A stretch of DNA of 64,000 nt. Source: Cypionkella sp. (GTDB lineage: Bacteria; Pseudomonadota; Alphaproteobacteria; Rhodobacterales; Rhodobacteraceae). Shown here piece by piece: positions 35,009 through 43,045 of the stretch; position 1 is the stretch's first letter; each line of letters starts with the position of its first letter. The position numbers and the translations under genes were made by a program. The notes beneath the pieces were generated by a model, which saw nothing but the letters and a program-made list of their open reading frames with translations, ran no database searches and was not told the DNA's origin. The stretch spans positions 87,782 through 151,781 of the forward strand of contig NZ_JAUSBA010000024.1 of NCBI RefSeq assembly GCF_030652235.1. Direction: 5' to 3'.

Positions 35009-35793
35009 CAGCGCATCTGCGTCGTGGCAGACAGCATCTGGTCGGCAGCGGTGATGACCTTGGCGTTCAACTCATAGCCGCGCTGCGCTTTGATCAGCTC
35101 GGTCACTTCGCGCACCGAATCCACCGTGCTTTCCTCCAGATAGCTTTGTCGCACTGTGCCCAAGCCATCCAATCCCGGCGTGCTGATATTGGCGGGCCCC
35201 GAGGCCGGGCTTTCGACGAACAGGTCCGAGCCGATTGCTTCCAGCCCCTTGTCATTTGTGAAACCAACCATGCTCAACTGTCCCAAAAGCTGTGGCTGTA
35301 CCTGGTTGCTGAAGCTGGCATAGACTTCGCCATTGGCATTGATGCTGATATCGCGCGCATCCGACGGAATGGTAATACCTGGCGAAACCTGAAAACCGTC
35401 ATTGGTGACAATCAATCCATCCGCCGTGCGTTTCAGGGCCCCATCGCGCGTATAGGCCGTACCGCCAGTTGGCAGGGTGATCTCCATATAGCCCTTGCCC
35501 TCAATCGCTACGTCGAGATCGCCACCTGTTGGTGTCAAAGTGCCTTGGCCCAGCACCACCGAAACCGAGGAGGGCCGCACCCCCAGACCCATCTGAACAC
35601 CGGTTGGCAACACCGAGCCATCTTGTGCCGAAACCGTACCGGGGCGGGCAAGTTGTTGATAATGCAGATCGGCAAAGTCTGCCCTGCGAGGATTATATCC
35701 AGTGGTTGACATGTTCGCCAAATTGTTGGCCACCACATCAACCCGCATTTGTTGGGCGCTCATCCCTGTGGCTGCGATTTGTAGGGCATTCAT
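35008..35793 (-). CDS. flgG: Flagellar distal rod protein FlgG
   Basis: 261 aa, the usual FlgG length. The N-terminal rod motif MNALQIAATGMSAQQMRVDV VANNLANMSTTGYNPRR, the core DLDVAIEGKGYMEITLPTGG and the C-terminal EVTELIKAQRGYELNAKVIT are all present. It follows flgF by 9 bp and precedes flgA, as in many Rhodobacteraceae. Confidence 0.96.
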   Translation of the reverse strand: MNALQIAATGMSAQQMRVDVVANNLANMSTTGYNPRRADFADLHYQQLARPGTVSAQDGSVLPTGVQMGLGVRPSSVSVVLGQGTLTPTGGDLDVAIEGKGYMEITLPTGGTAYTRDGALKRTADGLIVTNDGFQVSPGITIPSDARDISINANGEVYASFSNQVQPQLLGQLSMVGFTNDKGLEAIGSDLFVESPASGPANISTPGLDGLGTVRQSYLEESTVDSVREVTELIKAQRGYELNAKVITAADQMLSATTQMR

Positions 35794-35802
35794 CGTGATC
35801 TC

Positions 35803-36513
35803 CTATCGGCCCAACGTGTCAATCACGCCGCGCATCCGTTTGTCTTCCTGATCCATAAAGCTTTGGCCCAACTCGTAAGCACGCTGGACCTCAATCATCC
35901 GAGCAATTTCCTGCACAGGCTGCACATTGCTGTCTTCGAGAAAGCCCTGCATGATCACCCCGCCCGTCGCGGGCTGCATGGAATCCGCCGAAAACAATGT
36001 GCCCGATTGGTGTTGCAAGCTCAGCGGATCGCCCGGTTGCCAAAGCCCGATCTTCGCCAGTGGTGCCCCATCCGCCGAGACCGAGCCATCCTGCGCAATC
36101 GCAACTTTGCCCAACCCTGGCGGTATGACCACAGCCGTGCCACCCTCATCCAACAGCGGGTAACCATCATTCGTCACCAACTCCCCGGTGGCTGAGGGCG
36201 TGAAACTGCCCGCACGCGTCAGCCTTGGGCCATCCGGGCTTTGTACTTGAAAGAAGCCTTCCCCCTGGATCGCCATGTCGAAAGTGCCGCCCGTCTGCGC
36301 CACCCCGGCTTGGCTCAGGTCGACAACCCGGGCATCGCCTGTTGCCATAGACAGTGAAGGGCCGTCGTCAATTCCCTTGATATACTCTTCAAAAACAACG
36401 CCTTCCCTGCGAAATCCTGTGGTGGATATATTGGCAATATTGTTTGCCACCACTTGCATTTCCCGCATCAGCCCTGATTGCCGTGTGAGCGCCGTGTAAC
36501 TTGCTGCGTCCAT
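35803..36513 (-). CDS. flgF: Flagellar proximal rod protein FlgF
   Basis: 236 aa. The N-terminal rod helix is MREMQVVANNIANISTTGFR, the FlgE/F/G core TFDMAIQGEGFFQVQSPDG, the shared beta part RAGSFTPSATGELVTNDGYP and the C-terminal VQEIARMIEVQRAYELGQSF. A paralogue of FlgG in the same operon, shorter by 25 residues. It starts 1 bp after the fliQ stop. Confidence 0.94.
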   Translation of the reverse strand: MDAASYTALTRQSGLMREMQVVANNIANISTTGFRREGVVFEEYIKGIDDGPSLSMATGDARVVDLSQAGVAQTGGTFDMAIQGEGFFQVQSPDGPRLTRAGSFTPSATGELVTNDGYPLLDEGGTAVVIPPGLGKVAIAQDGSVSADGAPLAKIGLWQPGDPLSLQHQSGTLFSADSMQPATGGVIMQGFLEDSNVQPVQEIARMIEVQRAYELGQSFMDQEDKRMRGVIDTLGR

Positions 36514-36514
36514 C

Positions 36515-36781
36515 TCAGCCCCCGGAAATCATCGGAATGATGCGATCCTGAAAGAATGCCACGAGGGTCGCGGTCATGAAGCTCATCGACGCCCAGAACA
36601 CCACCAGCATTGCGCCGACTTTTGGCACAAAGGTCAGGGTGTTTTCCTGGATCGAGGTCAGGGCCTGAAACAATCCGATCACGACACCCGCGACCAAAGC
36701 CACCGCCAGCATCGGGGCCGACATCAGCACGGCTGTCCAAAGGCCCTGACGCAAAATGTCGTAAATCGTCTGGTCCGTCAT
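36515..36781 (-). CDS. fliQ: Flagellar export protein FliQ
   Basis: An 88-aa export gate subunit with two membrane helices. The family core LMSAPMLAVALVAGVVIGLF and QALTSIQENTLTFVPKVGAM are clear. ATG overlaps the fliE stop (ATGA). Confidence 0.96.
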   Translation of the reverse strand: MTDQTIYDILRQGLWTAVLMSAPMLAVALVAGVVIGLFQALTSIQENTLTFVPKVGAMLVVFWASMSFMTATLVAFFQDRIIPMISGG

Positions 36782-37068
36782 ACCGGCATCCTCAGGATTT
36801 CCTGATAGGCTTCGACCACCTTGTCGCGCACGGTGGCCACAGTCTCGACCGCCAGTTGCGAGCTTGCCAAGGCCTGCACCAAAGCATGGGGGTCAGCATT
36901 GCCGGTCATTGCCGCGCGGGCGGTTTGTTCGCCCTGTGCCAAAGTGTCGGCAAAGCTGCCAACCATCCGCCCAATCGTAGCCTCGGCCCCTTCCGCGCTT
37001 GGTTCTGGGGCGGCTGCGGAACGTGCCTGAGCATAGGATTGGGCGGCAAGTGAGGTTCTGATATCCAT
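36778..37068 (-). CDS. fliE: Flagellar MS-ring/rod junction protein FliE
   Basis: A 96-aa adaptor between the MS ring and the rod. The conserved C-terminal half is present: NADPHALVQALASSQLAVET followed by VATVRDKVVEAYQEILRMPV. It lies 10 bp after flgC, in the flgB-flgC-fliE order seen in most bacteria. Confidence 0.94.
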   Translation of the reverse strand: MDIRTSLAAQSYAQARSAAAPEPSAEGAEATIGRMVGSFADTLAQGEQTARAAMTGNADPHALVQALASSQLAVETVATVRDKVVEAYQEILRMPV

Positions 37069-37078
37069 TCTGGATCTC

Positions 37079-37459
37079 CTATCTGCGCAAGAGTTCGAAC
37101 AGGCTCTGCGTCATTTGTCGCGCCTGATCGAACAGTTTGAGGTTTGCGTCGTAGCTGCGCTGCGCTTCGCGCGCGTCAGCGATTTCGATCACCAGATCGA
37201 CGTTCGATCCATCATAGTGACCGCTGGCATCCGCAAGCGGATTGCCTGGATCGTACACGCTGGTAAGCGGGCTTTGATCCAGATGGACCGGCGTGGTTTC
37301 AACCAGACCGCTGTCCATAGCTTCCCGAAAGCCCACCAGTTTTCGGTGGTATCCGGGGGTGTCAGCATTGGCGATGTTTTCCGAAACATGCCGCAGCCGC
37401 TGCGCCTGAGCCTCCATTCCAGAGGCGGCGAAACTTAAAGATGTGGAAAAATCGCTCAT
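37079..37459 (-). CDS. flgC: Flagellar proximal rod protein FlgC
   Basis: 126 aa. The rod N-terminus is SLSFAASGMEAQAQRLRHVS ENIANADTPGYHRKLVGF, and the C-terminal helix DLVIEIADAREAQRSYDANL is typical. It starts directly at the flgB stop. Confidence 0.94.
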   Translation of the reverse strand: MSDFSTSLSFAASGMEAQAQRLRHVSENIANADTPGYHRKLVGFREAMDSGLVETTPVHLDQSPLTSVYDPGNPLADASGHYDGSNVDLVIEIADAREAQRSYDANLKLFDQARQMTQSLFELLRR

Positions 37460-37843
37460 CTATCGTGCCCGCCCTAGGCTGGCGCGAATGATCTCGGACG
37501 TATTGCGATAGATCGCCAGAGCCATGTCATGATCCTGCCGGATCGTGGCGGTCTTCACCATTTCCTGTTCCAGCGAAACCGTGTTGCCATTGGGCGCGCC
37601 CCCGCCTTTGGCCCGGCGCAAAATCGGCTCGGCTGCTTGATTATCGGCGGTCAGATGCCCCGCCCGCGTCGCGCGCATCGCAGGACTGCTATCCTGATAG
37701 GTCTCGGCAAACGACGGCAGGTCCATCGCCTTATATCCGGGCGTATCCGCATTGGCGATATTCTGCGCCGTCACCCCCATGCGGGCTCCGGCGCGTTCTG
37801 CCATCGCATTGGCCATACTGGTCAGTTGAAGTTTTTCAAACAT
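37460..37843 (-). CDS. flgB: Flagellar proximal rod protein FlgB
   Basis: 127 aa. Rod N-terminus MANAMAERAGARMGVTAQNI ANADTPGYKAMDLPSF and C-terminal EQEMVKTATIRQDHDMALAI YRNTSEIIRASLGR. It is the first gene of the long flgB-C-fliE-Q-flgF-G-A-H-fliL2 operon and is divergent from fliI across 81 bp. Confidence 0.95.
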   Translation of the reverse strand: MFEKLQLTSMANAMAERAGARMGVTAQNIANADTPGYKAMDLPSFAETYQDSSPAMRATRAGHLTADNQAAEPILRRAKGGGAPNGNTVSLEQEMVKTATIRQDHDMALAIYRNTSEIIRASLGRAR

Positions 37844-37863
37844 CGGGATTCTCCCTTGATCGC

Positions 37864-37878
37864 TTCACCAAGGCTTAA
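37864..37878. promoter_or_regulatory. CtrA-like box between flgB and fliI
   Basis: TTCA-CCAAGGC-TTAA, 7 of 8 consensus positions, 21 bp from the flgB start and 46 bp from fliI. As with the fliF/fliL region, it sits in a short divergent promoter gap. Confidence 0.5.
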
Positions 37879-37924
37879 CGGTGATTCCTTTAGAAAGGGT
37901 AAGCACGAACAAAGAGGGAATCTG

Positions 37925-39244
37925 ATGGACCAAGTTTTTGACGGTTTGCGCGCACAAATCGCGACGGTGGCTGTGGCAAAGCCGTTGGGCCGTGTGGCCG
38001 AGGTGGCGCGCGGCATCGTCCGGGTAACGGGGCTGGAGCGATGCGCGCGGCAAGGCGACCGGGTTTTGATCGATGGCCATCTGGGCGGTGAAGTGCTTAA
38101 CCTTTCCGCCCAAGGCGTCATCGTGCTGACCGAAGGCCTCCCCGATGGCCTCGCGATGGATGCCAAGGTTGAACTTCTGGGTGCAGCCGGCCTTGCCCCC
38201 GATGACAGTTGGATCGGTCGGATCGTTGACCCTTACGGTCGCCCGATGGATGGCCGCCCATTGTTTCGCGGTGCGATTGAACGACCTTTGCGCGCGCAGG
38301 CTCCTGCCGCGGCCCAACGTCGTCGGCTTGGCGAACGTCTATCCACAGGCGTCGCCATCTTCGACACGCTTCTACCTTTAGTGCGTGGCCAACGGATCGG
38401 GCTTTTCGCCGGGTCGGGCGTGGGGAAATCCTCACTGTTGGCGAAATTCGCGCGCGGGGTGGATGCCGATGTGGTGGTGCTTGCTCTGGTCGGCGAACGG
38501 GGCCGAGAGCTGCGCGAATTTGTCGAGCGGGTGTTGGGGTCCGAGGGCATGAAACGCTCGGTTCTGGTGACGGCAACCTCGGATCAATCGGCGCTGGCGC
38601 GGCAGCGTTGTGCTATGGCCGCGATGTCGGTGGCCGAGCATTTTCGCGCCCAAGGCCTGCATGTGCTGTATCTCGCCGATTCGATCACCCGCTTTGCCGA
38701 GGCGCATCGTGAGGTGGCTTTGGCGTCGGGTGAGTCCGCAGCCCTGCGCGGCTATCCGCCTTCCGTGGCGCAGGCGATAATGTCGCTCGCCGAACGCGCC
38801 GGGCCGGGGCCGGAGGGCGAGGGCGACATCACCGCGGTGTTTTCGGTGCTGGTGGCAGGGTCGGATATGGAGGAAACGATCGCCGATATCTTGCGCGGCG
38901 TGCTGGATGGCCATGTGGTGATGGATCGCAAAATCGCCGAGCGTGGCCGCTATCCAGCCATCGACCTGCTGCGCTCCGTCTCGCGCAGCCTGCCCGAAGC
39001 GGCATCAGAGGCTGAAAACGCGCTGATCGCCCAAGCCCGCCAGCTTCTCGGCGCATGGGACCGGGCCGAGATGATGATTCAGGCCGGGCTTTACGCCAAG
39101 GGCTCCGATCCGCTGGTCGATGCGGCGATCAAGGTTTGGCCGAACTTGGATGGCTTCCTCGCCGAAACCGCCCCGCTGGAAGGTATCCCCGGCAGTTTCG
39201 CCCGCCTCGCCCTGGCGATGGGGGTTAAGTATACCGCGACCTAG
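37925..39244 (+). CDS. fliI: Flagellum-specific export ATPase FliI
   Basis: A 439-aa F1-beta-like ATPase that unfolds and feeds export substrates. P-loop GLFAGSGVGKSSLLAKFARG at about residue 160, the Walker B region HVLYLADSITRFAEAHREVA, and the PSVAQAIMSLAERAG loop are present. ATG 37925 has GAGGGA upstream; the frame opening at 37529 is antisense to flgB. Transcribed alone; its last 20 bp overlap the convergent DUF1217 gene. Confidence 0.96.
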   Translation: MDQVFDGLRAQIATVAVAKPLGRVAEVARGIVRVTGLERCARQGDRVLIDGHLGGEVLNLSAQGVIVLTEGLPDGLAMDAKVELLGAAGLAPDDSWIGRIVDPYGRPMDGRPLFRGAIERPLRAQAPAAAQRRRLGERLSTGVAIFDTLLPLVRGQRIGLFAGSGVGKSSLLAKFARGVDADVVVLALVGERGRELREFVERVLGSEGMKRSVLVTATSDQSALARQRCAMAAMSVAEHFRAQGLHVLYLADSITRFAEAHREVALASGESAALRGYPPSVAQAIMSLAERAGPGPEGEGDITAVFSVLVAGSDMEETIADILRGVLDGHVVMDRKIAERGRYPAIDLLRSVSRSLPEAASEAENALIAQARQLLGAWDRAEMMIQAGLYAKGSDPLVDAAIKVWPNLDGFLAETAPLEGIPGSFARLALAMGVKYTAT

Positions 39245-40046
39245 CGTTTCTGGAAATCTGCTGCATGATTGACAGCGCCGCACTGCCGCTGCCCGATTGC
39301 GCAAATGTCTGCGCCTCAGACCGCACTAGGAACCGCCGCATCAGCCCCTCCACCTTGGCCGGATCGGTAAAATCGGCAATCGCATCGGTGCCCAGTTGCG
39401 CTTTGGCCTTGGCTTTGAACGCCGCCAACTGCCGATCCAAATCCAGCGTGCCGATGCTGGTCGGCAGGCCCAGCGCCTTTTCAAACACGCTGCGCAGCGG
39501 CGCGTTGCCAAGAATGGTGAACCATTTGGTATTGTCAGAGCTGCTGGTTTTCGCGGCAAGTTTCGGCAATTCGCGCTGCGCATTCAACGCCAGCCGTAGA
39601 TCGTCGTTCCGTTCGCCAACCGCCGCTTCAAACTGCCGCGCTTGGTAGGCCGAGATGATACTATCGGCAAAGTTTGAAATCTGCGTGCTGCGCACCGCGT
39701 AATCGCCAAAACCAAACGCCTGCGACAGTTTCTGATACTGCTTATCCGCCAGTTTATTGGCCAAGGTTCCGGTTTTCAGCGTGCCATCTTGCAGTACTTT
39801 CTGGATGAAAAACTTATTCTCTAGATCTTTCTCCAGCCCAAATGCCCCCAAGGCCACTTTCAGCAGACGCCGATCATCGACCAGTTGCGCCGCCGTCTTA
39901 ATCTTGGCGATATTCGCGCGAAAATACGCTTCATCACTTTTGACTTCTGGCGCAGAATTAAACGCCTTGGTCTGCGGCGCCATCGTGCGCTTTAGATACG
40001 CCCAGCCAGCATAGCCACTTAAGGGGATGACTGGGGTATAGCTCAT
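39225..40046 (-). CDS. DUF1217-family flagellar protein
   Basis: 273 aa, mostly helical (YFRANIAKIKTAAQLVDDRR, FGLEKDLENKFFIQKVLQDG). It matches the DUF1217 pattern of alphaproteobacterial flagellar loci, where members are sometimes annotated as FlgF-related or rod-associated; the function is not established. The start overlaps flbT (ATGA), making it the last gene of the flagellin-flaF-flbT group. Its 3' end overlaps fliI by 20 bp in the opposite direction. Confidence 0.82.
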   Translation of the reverse strand: MSYTPVIPLSGYAGWAYLKRTMAPQTKAFNSAPEVKSDEAYFRANIAKIKTAAQLVDDRRLLKVALGAFGLEKDLENKFFIQKVLQDGTLKTGTLANKLADKQYQKLSQAFGFGDYAVRSTQISNFADSIISAYQARQFEAAVGERNDDLRLALNAQRELPKLAAKTSSSDNTKWFTILGNAPLRSVFEKALGLPTSIGTLDLDRQLAAFKAKAKAQLGTDAIADFTDPAKVEGLMRRFLVRSEAQTFAQSGSGSAALSIMQQISRNARSRYT

Positions 40047-40447
40047 GAAGCATGGGCCGCGAACAGGCGTTCTTCGCGGGGCAGTAGGCCGCGTAACGCC
40101 TTAAGCGCCTGATAATGCTGATCCTCCAACACCGCCGCCGTGGCCTGTGCAAGCAACAAGCGGCTGTCATGGTCAACCAAGACCTGACTAAGCTGCTCAA
40201 TCCCGCGCAACAAGGGCAGCCGCGCATCCTTCGCTGGCGTATCCCCCGATAGCACCAGTTGCGCCAGATAGCACACCCGCCGCACCGGCGTGCCAGCCTG
40301 TTCGGGGTGGATCGCATCACGCAGCCGCAGGATATTGGCGTTCGGCGTCATAATCGCCAGCCGCGAGCGTTTCTCGCCGTTTTCAACCACCGCGCCATTG
40401 ATCAGCACCCGCTCATGCGGGCCAAGTTTCAGGACAAGGCCACTCAT
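40043..40447 (-). CDS. flbT: Flagellin synthesis repressor FlbT
   Basis: 134 aa. It begins LVLKLGPHERVLINGAVVEN GEKRSRLAIMTPNANILRLRD, the FlbT signature. FlbT binds the 5' leader of flagellin mRNA and lowers its translation or stability in Caulobacter. It is flanked by ATGA overlaps with flaF and the DUF1217 gene. Confidence 0.94.
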   Translation of the reverse strand: MSGLVLKLGPHERVLINGAVVENGEKRSRLAIMTPNANILRLRDAIHPEQAGTPVRRVCYLAQLVLSGDTPAKDARLPLLRGIEQLSQVLVDHDSRLLLAQATAAVLEDQHYQALKALRGLLPREERLFAAHAS

Positions 40448-40824
40448 TGCCCGCCCCCATCACCACGCAGGCCCCGCATCACTGCGGTGTTGATATCTAC
40501 CAACACCTCAACCGAGCCTTTGTCGGCGCGCACCGCACGGCTGTGCAGATTGGTGAATTCATAAAGATAAAACAGCTGTGCGCGCAGCTTCGACGGCAGG
40601 CTGTTGCCGGTATCGGCGACATCAGCGGCCAAGGTTGACCAAAGCCGCAGGTTTTCATCCAAAGCGGCGATCAGGCCGGGATAATCCTGCCGCCGCAACG
40701 CTGCCGCTTGGGTCAGGCGTTTGGTGATCCGGGCCAAAAGATCATATTCAAGAGAGCGTGGGGTTTTTTGCGGAGCTTCGGGCCGTGCATAGACCGAGCG
40801 TGCCGCCGTAAAATGGGCTGTCAC
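40444..40824 (-). CDS. flaF: Flagellin synthesis regulator FlaF
   Basis: 126 aa, helical. PRSLEYDLLARITKRLTQAA and LRAQLFYLYEFTNLHSRAVR are typical of FlaF, which acts against FlbT and is needed for flagellin secretion. It lies 69 bp downstream of flagellin, after a strong hairpin. Confidence 0.92.
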   Translation of the reverse strand: MTAHFTAARSVYARPEAPQKTPRSLEYDLLARITKRLTQAAALRRQDYPGLIAALDENLRLWSTLAADVADTGNSLPSKLRAQLFYLYEFTNLHSRAVRADKGSVEVLVDINTAVMRGLRGDGGGQ

Positions 40825-40862
40825 CGGCTTTCCTTCCTGGAAATCTGAGGGTCAGAGAACGG

Positions 40863-40886
40863 GGCCGGGGGATGATCGCCCCGGCC
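40863..40886 (-). terminator. Strong hairpin between flagellin and flaF
   Basis: GGCCGGGG-N8-CCCCGGCC, a perfect 8-bp GC stem, 7 bp after the flagellin stop. No long U-run follows, so it may be a partial terminator or an mRNA 3' stabiliser that lets flagellin be expressed far above flaF and flbT. Confidence 0.55.
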
Positions 40887-40893
40887 GCCTCTA

Positions 40894-42111
40894 TCAACGG
40901 AACAAAGCCAGAATGTTCTGCGGCTGCTGGTTGGCAATCGACAAAGATTGCGTCGCCAGCTGTTGTTGCACCTGCAGCGCCTGCAACCGCGCCGAGGTTT
41001 CTTCCATATCGGCATCAACCAGCGTGCCGATGCCCGATTTCAGCGCATCCGACAGTTTGCCGACAAAGTCGCTCTGAATTTCGATCCGCTTTTGCGACGA
41101 ACCAAATTCCGAGGCCGCATCAATCGAGGTTTGCACCATCGCCTCAATACTGCCCAGAGCCGTCGCCGCACCAGAAGATGTCGTGACATCAATCGACGAC
41201 AACGCACCCAGCCCGCCCGAGGTGGCGTTCTTGAACTGCCCGCTGACCGAAAGGTCTTTGGTCCCCGCATTGGTGAATGCCAACTGCCCCGGATTGGCCG
41301 AATCGTAATCCACCGTCAGGCCGGAAACCCCCAGCACGTCGATGGCGTTTTTCATACCCACCGCCACCAGATCGGCGATGGCATTGGCACCGCTGGTCAC
41401 ATCATTGCCCGAAATGGTGTAGGATGCAGTCTTGTCGCCAATCCGCATGCTGACCTTATCGCCCGCGGCCCAAGCGGTCGTCCCGTCTTGGATAGTGATG
41501 TCATCGGTGCCGCCTGCTTTGTCCAGCTTCAGCACAAAGGTATCCGCATCGGTCGAAACCGTGCCCCCCGTGCTGGCCCCGAACACATCATTGGCGGTAT
41601 AGGCCCCCGTCGACAGGTTTTGCGCGTTCACCGTGATCGACGAAGATGTCACACCCGTCCCGCTGCGATCCAACGAGGACAGCACATCAATCGACGTTTG
41701 CGAGCCGTTGATCAGGTTCAGCCCGTTGAACTGCGCCGCCCCCACCACCGAATTGATCTGGCCTGTCAGCGCATCAATATCGGTCTGGATCTTGGTACGA
41801 TCAACGTTGCTGCCCTGCGCCGACACGATCTTGCCTTTGATCTGGGTCAGCAGACCTGTCACGGTTTCCGAGGCTTCGCGCGCCACGGTCAGCGTCGACG
41901 AGCCAAGGTTTAGACTGTCAGAGATACCCTTAAAGCCTTCAACGTCGGATTCCATCACCTTTGAAATCGCCCAGACCGCGGCGTTGTCTTTGGCGTTGGC
42001 CACCGATTTGCCCGTCGAAATCTCCGACTGGGTTTTGTTCATATTGTGGTTGATGCTTTTCATGGTCTGAAGCGCAACCATGGCACTATTATTGGTCAAA
42101 ATGGACGACAT
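40894..42111 (-). CDS. Flagellin
   Basis: A 405-aa filament subunit. D0/D1 N-terminus: SSILTNNSAMVALQTMKSIN, NMNKTQSEISTGKSVANAKD, then ISDSLNLGSSTLTVAREASE. The C-terminal D0/D1 is KRIEIQSDFVGKLSDALKSG, VDADMEETSARLQALQVQQQ, and it ends NILALF-R. The middle (about 150-310) is variable and Thr/Ser/Asp-rich. ATG 42111 follows AAGGA. Single flagellin gene in the window; the leader has no clear sigma-54 or CtrA box. Confidence 0.96.
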   Translation of the reverse strand: MSSILTNNSAMVALQTMKSINHNMNKTQSEISTGKSVANAKDNAAVWAISKVMESDVEGFKGISDSLNLGSSTLTVAREASETVTGLLTQIKGKIVSAQGSNVDRTKIQTDIDALTGQINSVVGAAQFNGLNLINGSQTSIDVLSSLDRSGTGVTSSSITVNAQNLSTGAYTANDVFGASTGGTVSTDADTFVLKLDKAGGTDDITIQDGTTAWAAGDKVSMRIGDKTASYTISGNDVTSGANAIADLVAVGMKNAIDVLGVSGLTVDYDSANPGQLAFTNAGTKDLSVSGQFKNATSGGLGALSSIDVTTSSGAATALGSIEAMVQTSIDAASEFGSSQKRIEIQSDFVGKLSDALKSGIGTLVDADMEETSARLQALQVQQQLATQSLSIANQQPQNILALFR

Positions 42112-42333
42112 TGTCTGTTCCTTCGCGATCTGCCTGCGCTTTGCGCCCGGCATTGTGCGCCATCTTGCGATGGCTGGTTTGGCATTCTACCCGCTGCACC
42201 CAGAGCCCGTTTCAGATCGAAGCCTGTTCCAGATGCGCCACCCCGTCGTGGGATGCAGATTGAATAAACAGCCAGAAGTTCTAACAGAGCTCTAATGCCG
42301 CCCGACCATATGCGGCAGATTTGAAGCAAACCT

Positions 42334-42663
42334 TCACAACCGCTGCGACAATTCGCGCTGACCGCTCGGCCCCGAGCGTTGACCGTTCTCGTCATACGTC
42401 ACCAGCCCGCTTGCAATTTGCCGCACATCCTTCATGCGTTGAATGGCAGCGCGCACGCCCTTGGCCGCCGCGCACGCGCTGGTGGCGTTGCGCTCGGCTT
42501 TGCATCGCAGTCGCCGCAGCGCCTTTTCCTCCAGATGCTGCGGCAGCTCGGCCAAAGCCGCATCCAACGCAGGCGAAAGCTGACCCAACGCATCATAATC
42601 CGCCGCCAGAATCGCCGCGTGCATTGCGTCCATCAAGCTTTCAATCTGCATCTCAGCCTGCAT
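42334..42663 (-). CDS. FlgN-like flagellar export chaperone
   Basis: 109 aa, helical (MQIESLMDAMHAAILAADYD, QLSPALDAALAELPQHLEEK, LRRLRCKAERNATSACAAAK). Size, helical heptads and coupling to a FlgJ-like rod protein suggest FlgN, the chaperone for FlgK and FlgL. Sequence similarity is weak by eye. It overlaps the upstream gene by 11 bp. Confidence 0.6.
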   Translation of the reverse strand: MQAEMQIESLMDAMHAAILAADYDALGQLSPALDAALAELPQHLEEKALRRLRCKAERNATSACAAAKGVRAAIQRMKDVRQIASGLVTYDENGQRSGPSGQRELSQRL

Positions 42664-42937
42664 GATCTTGTCCTTTCGTCATCGCGTGAAACAACTGTTC
42701 GGCAAGCCCGATGCCGCCCTTTTCTACCATCTGCCGGGCCTGTTCATCGCGCAGGAAAGATCCAAACTGATCTTCGCCAATGCCACCGCCAAAACTTTCC
42801 GGGGTTTTGCCAACCGCCGCATATCCCAGCATTTCTGACAGAAAGCTGGCCTCTAGCGCTTTGGCCTGCACCATCATCGGATTGTCATCGGTAGACCTGC
42901 GCAAGGGTGGCGTGGGCAGGGTAGAAGAAATCTGCAT
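42653..42937 (-). CDS. FlgJ-like rod-binding protein
   Basis: 94 aa, only the rod-binding (rod scaffold) domain of FlgJ, without the muramidase half. The core is MVQAKALEASFLSEMLGYAA, FGGGIGEDQFGSFLRDEQAR and GGIGLAEQLFHAM. ATG 42937 has AGGAGC 6 bp upstream; the longer frame to 43066 enters the fliK leader. The peptidoglycan-cutting job would fall to the transglycosylase at 28321. Confidence 0.85.
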   Translation of the reverse strand: MQISSTLPTPPLRRSTDDNPMMVQAKALEASFLSEMLGYAAVGKTPESFGGGIGEDQFGSFLRDEQARQMVEKGGIGLAEQLFHAMTKGQDHAG

Positions 42938-43045
42938 CAAAAGCTCCTGATCGTTCGGATTTTTCTTAGTATCGGCGATGGCGGTAAACAGGTGGTAACC
43001 AATCGGCGGAATAAAGGGACCCAGAGCGGCAGAGGTCGGTGAAAG

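Noticed and set aside
42112..42333. A sigma-54 or CtrA promoter in the flagellin leader
   Set aside because: I looked for TGGCAC-N5-TTGC and TTAA-N7-TTAA on both strands and found no convincing match.
42984..42998. GTAA-N7-GTAA upstream of fliK as a CtrA box
   Set aside because: Two mismatches to the 8 consensus positions; too weak to list as a site.
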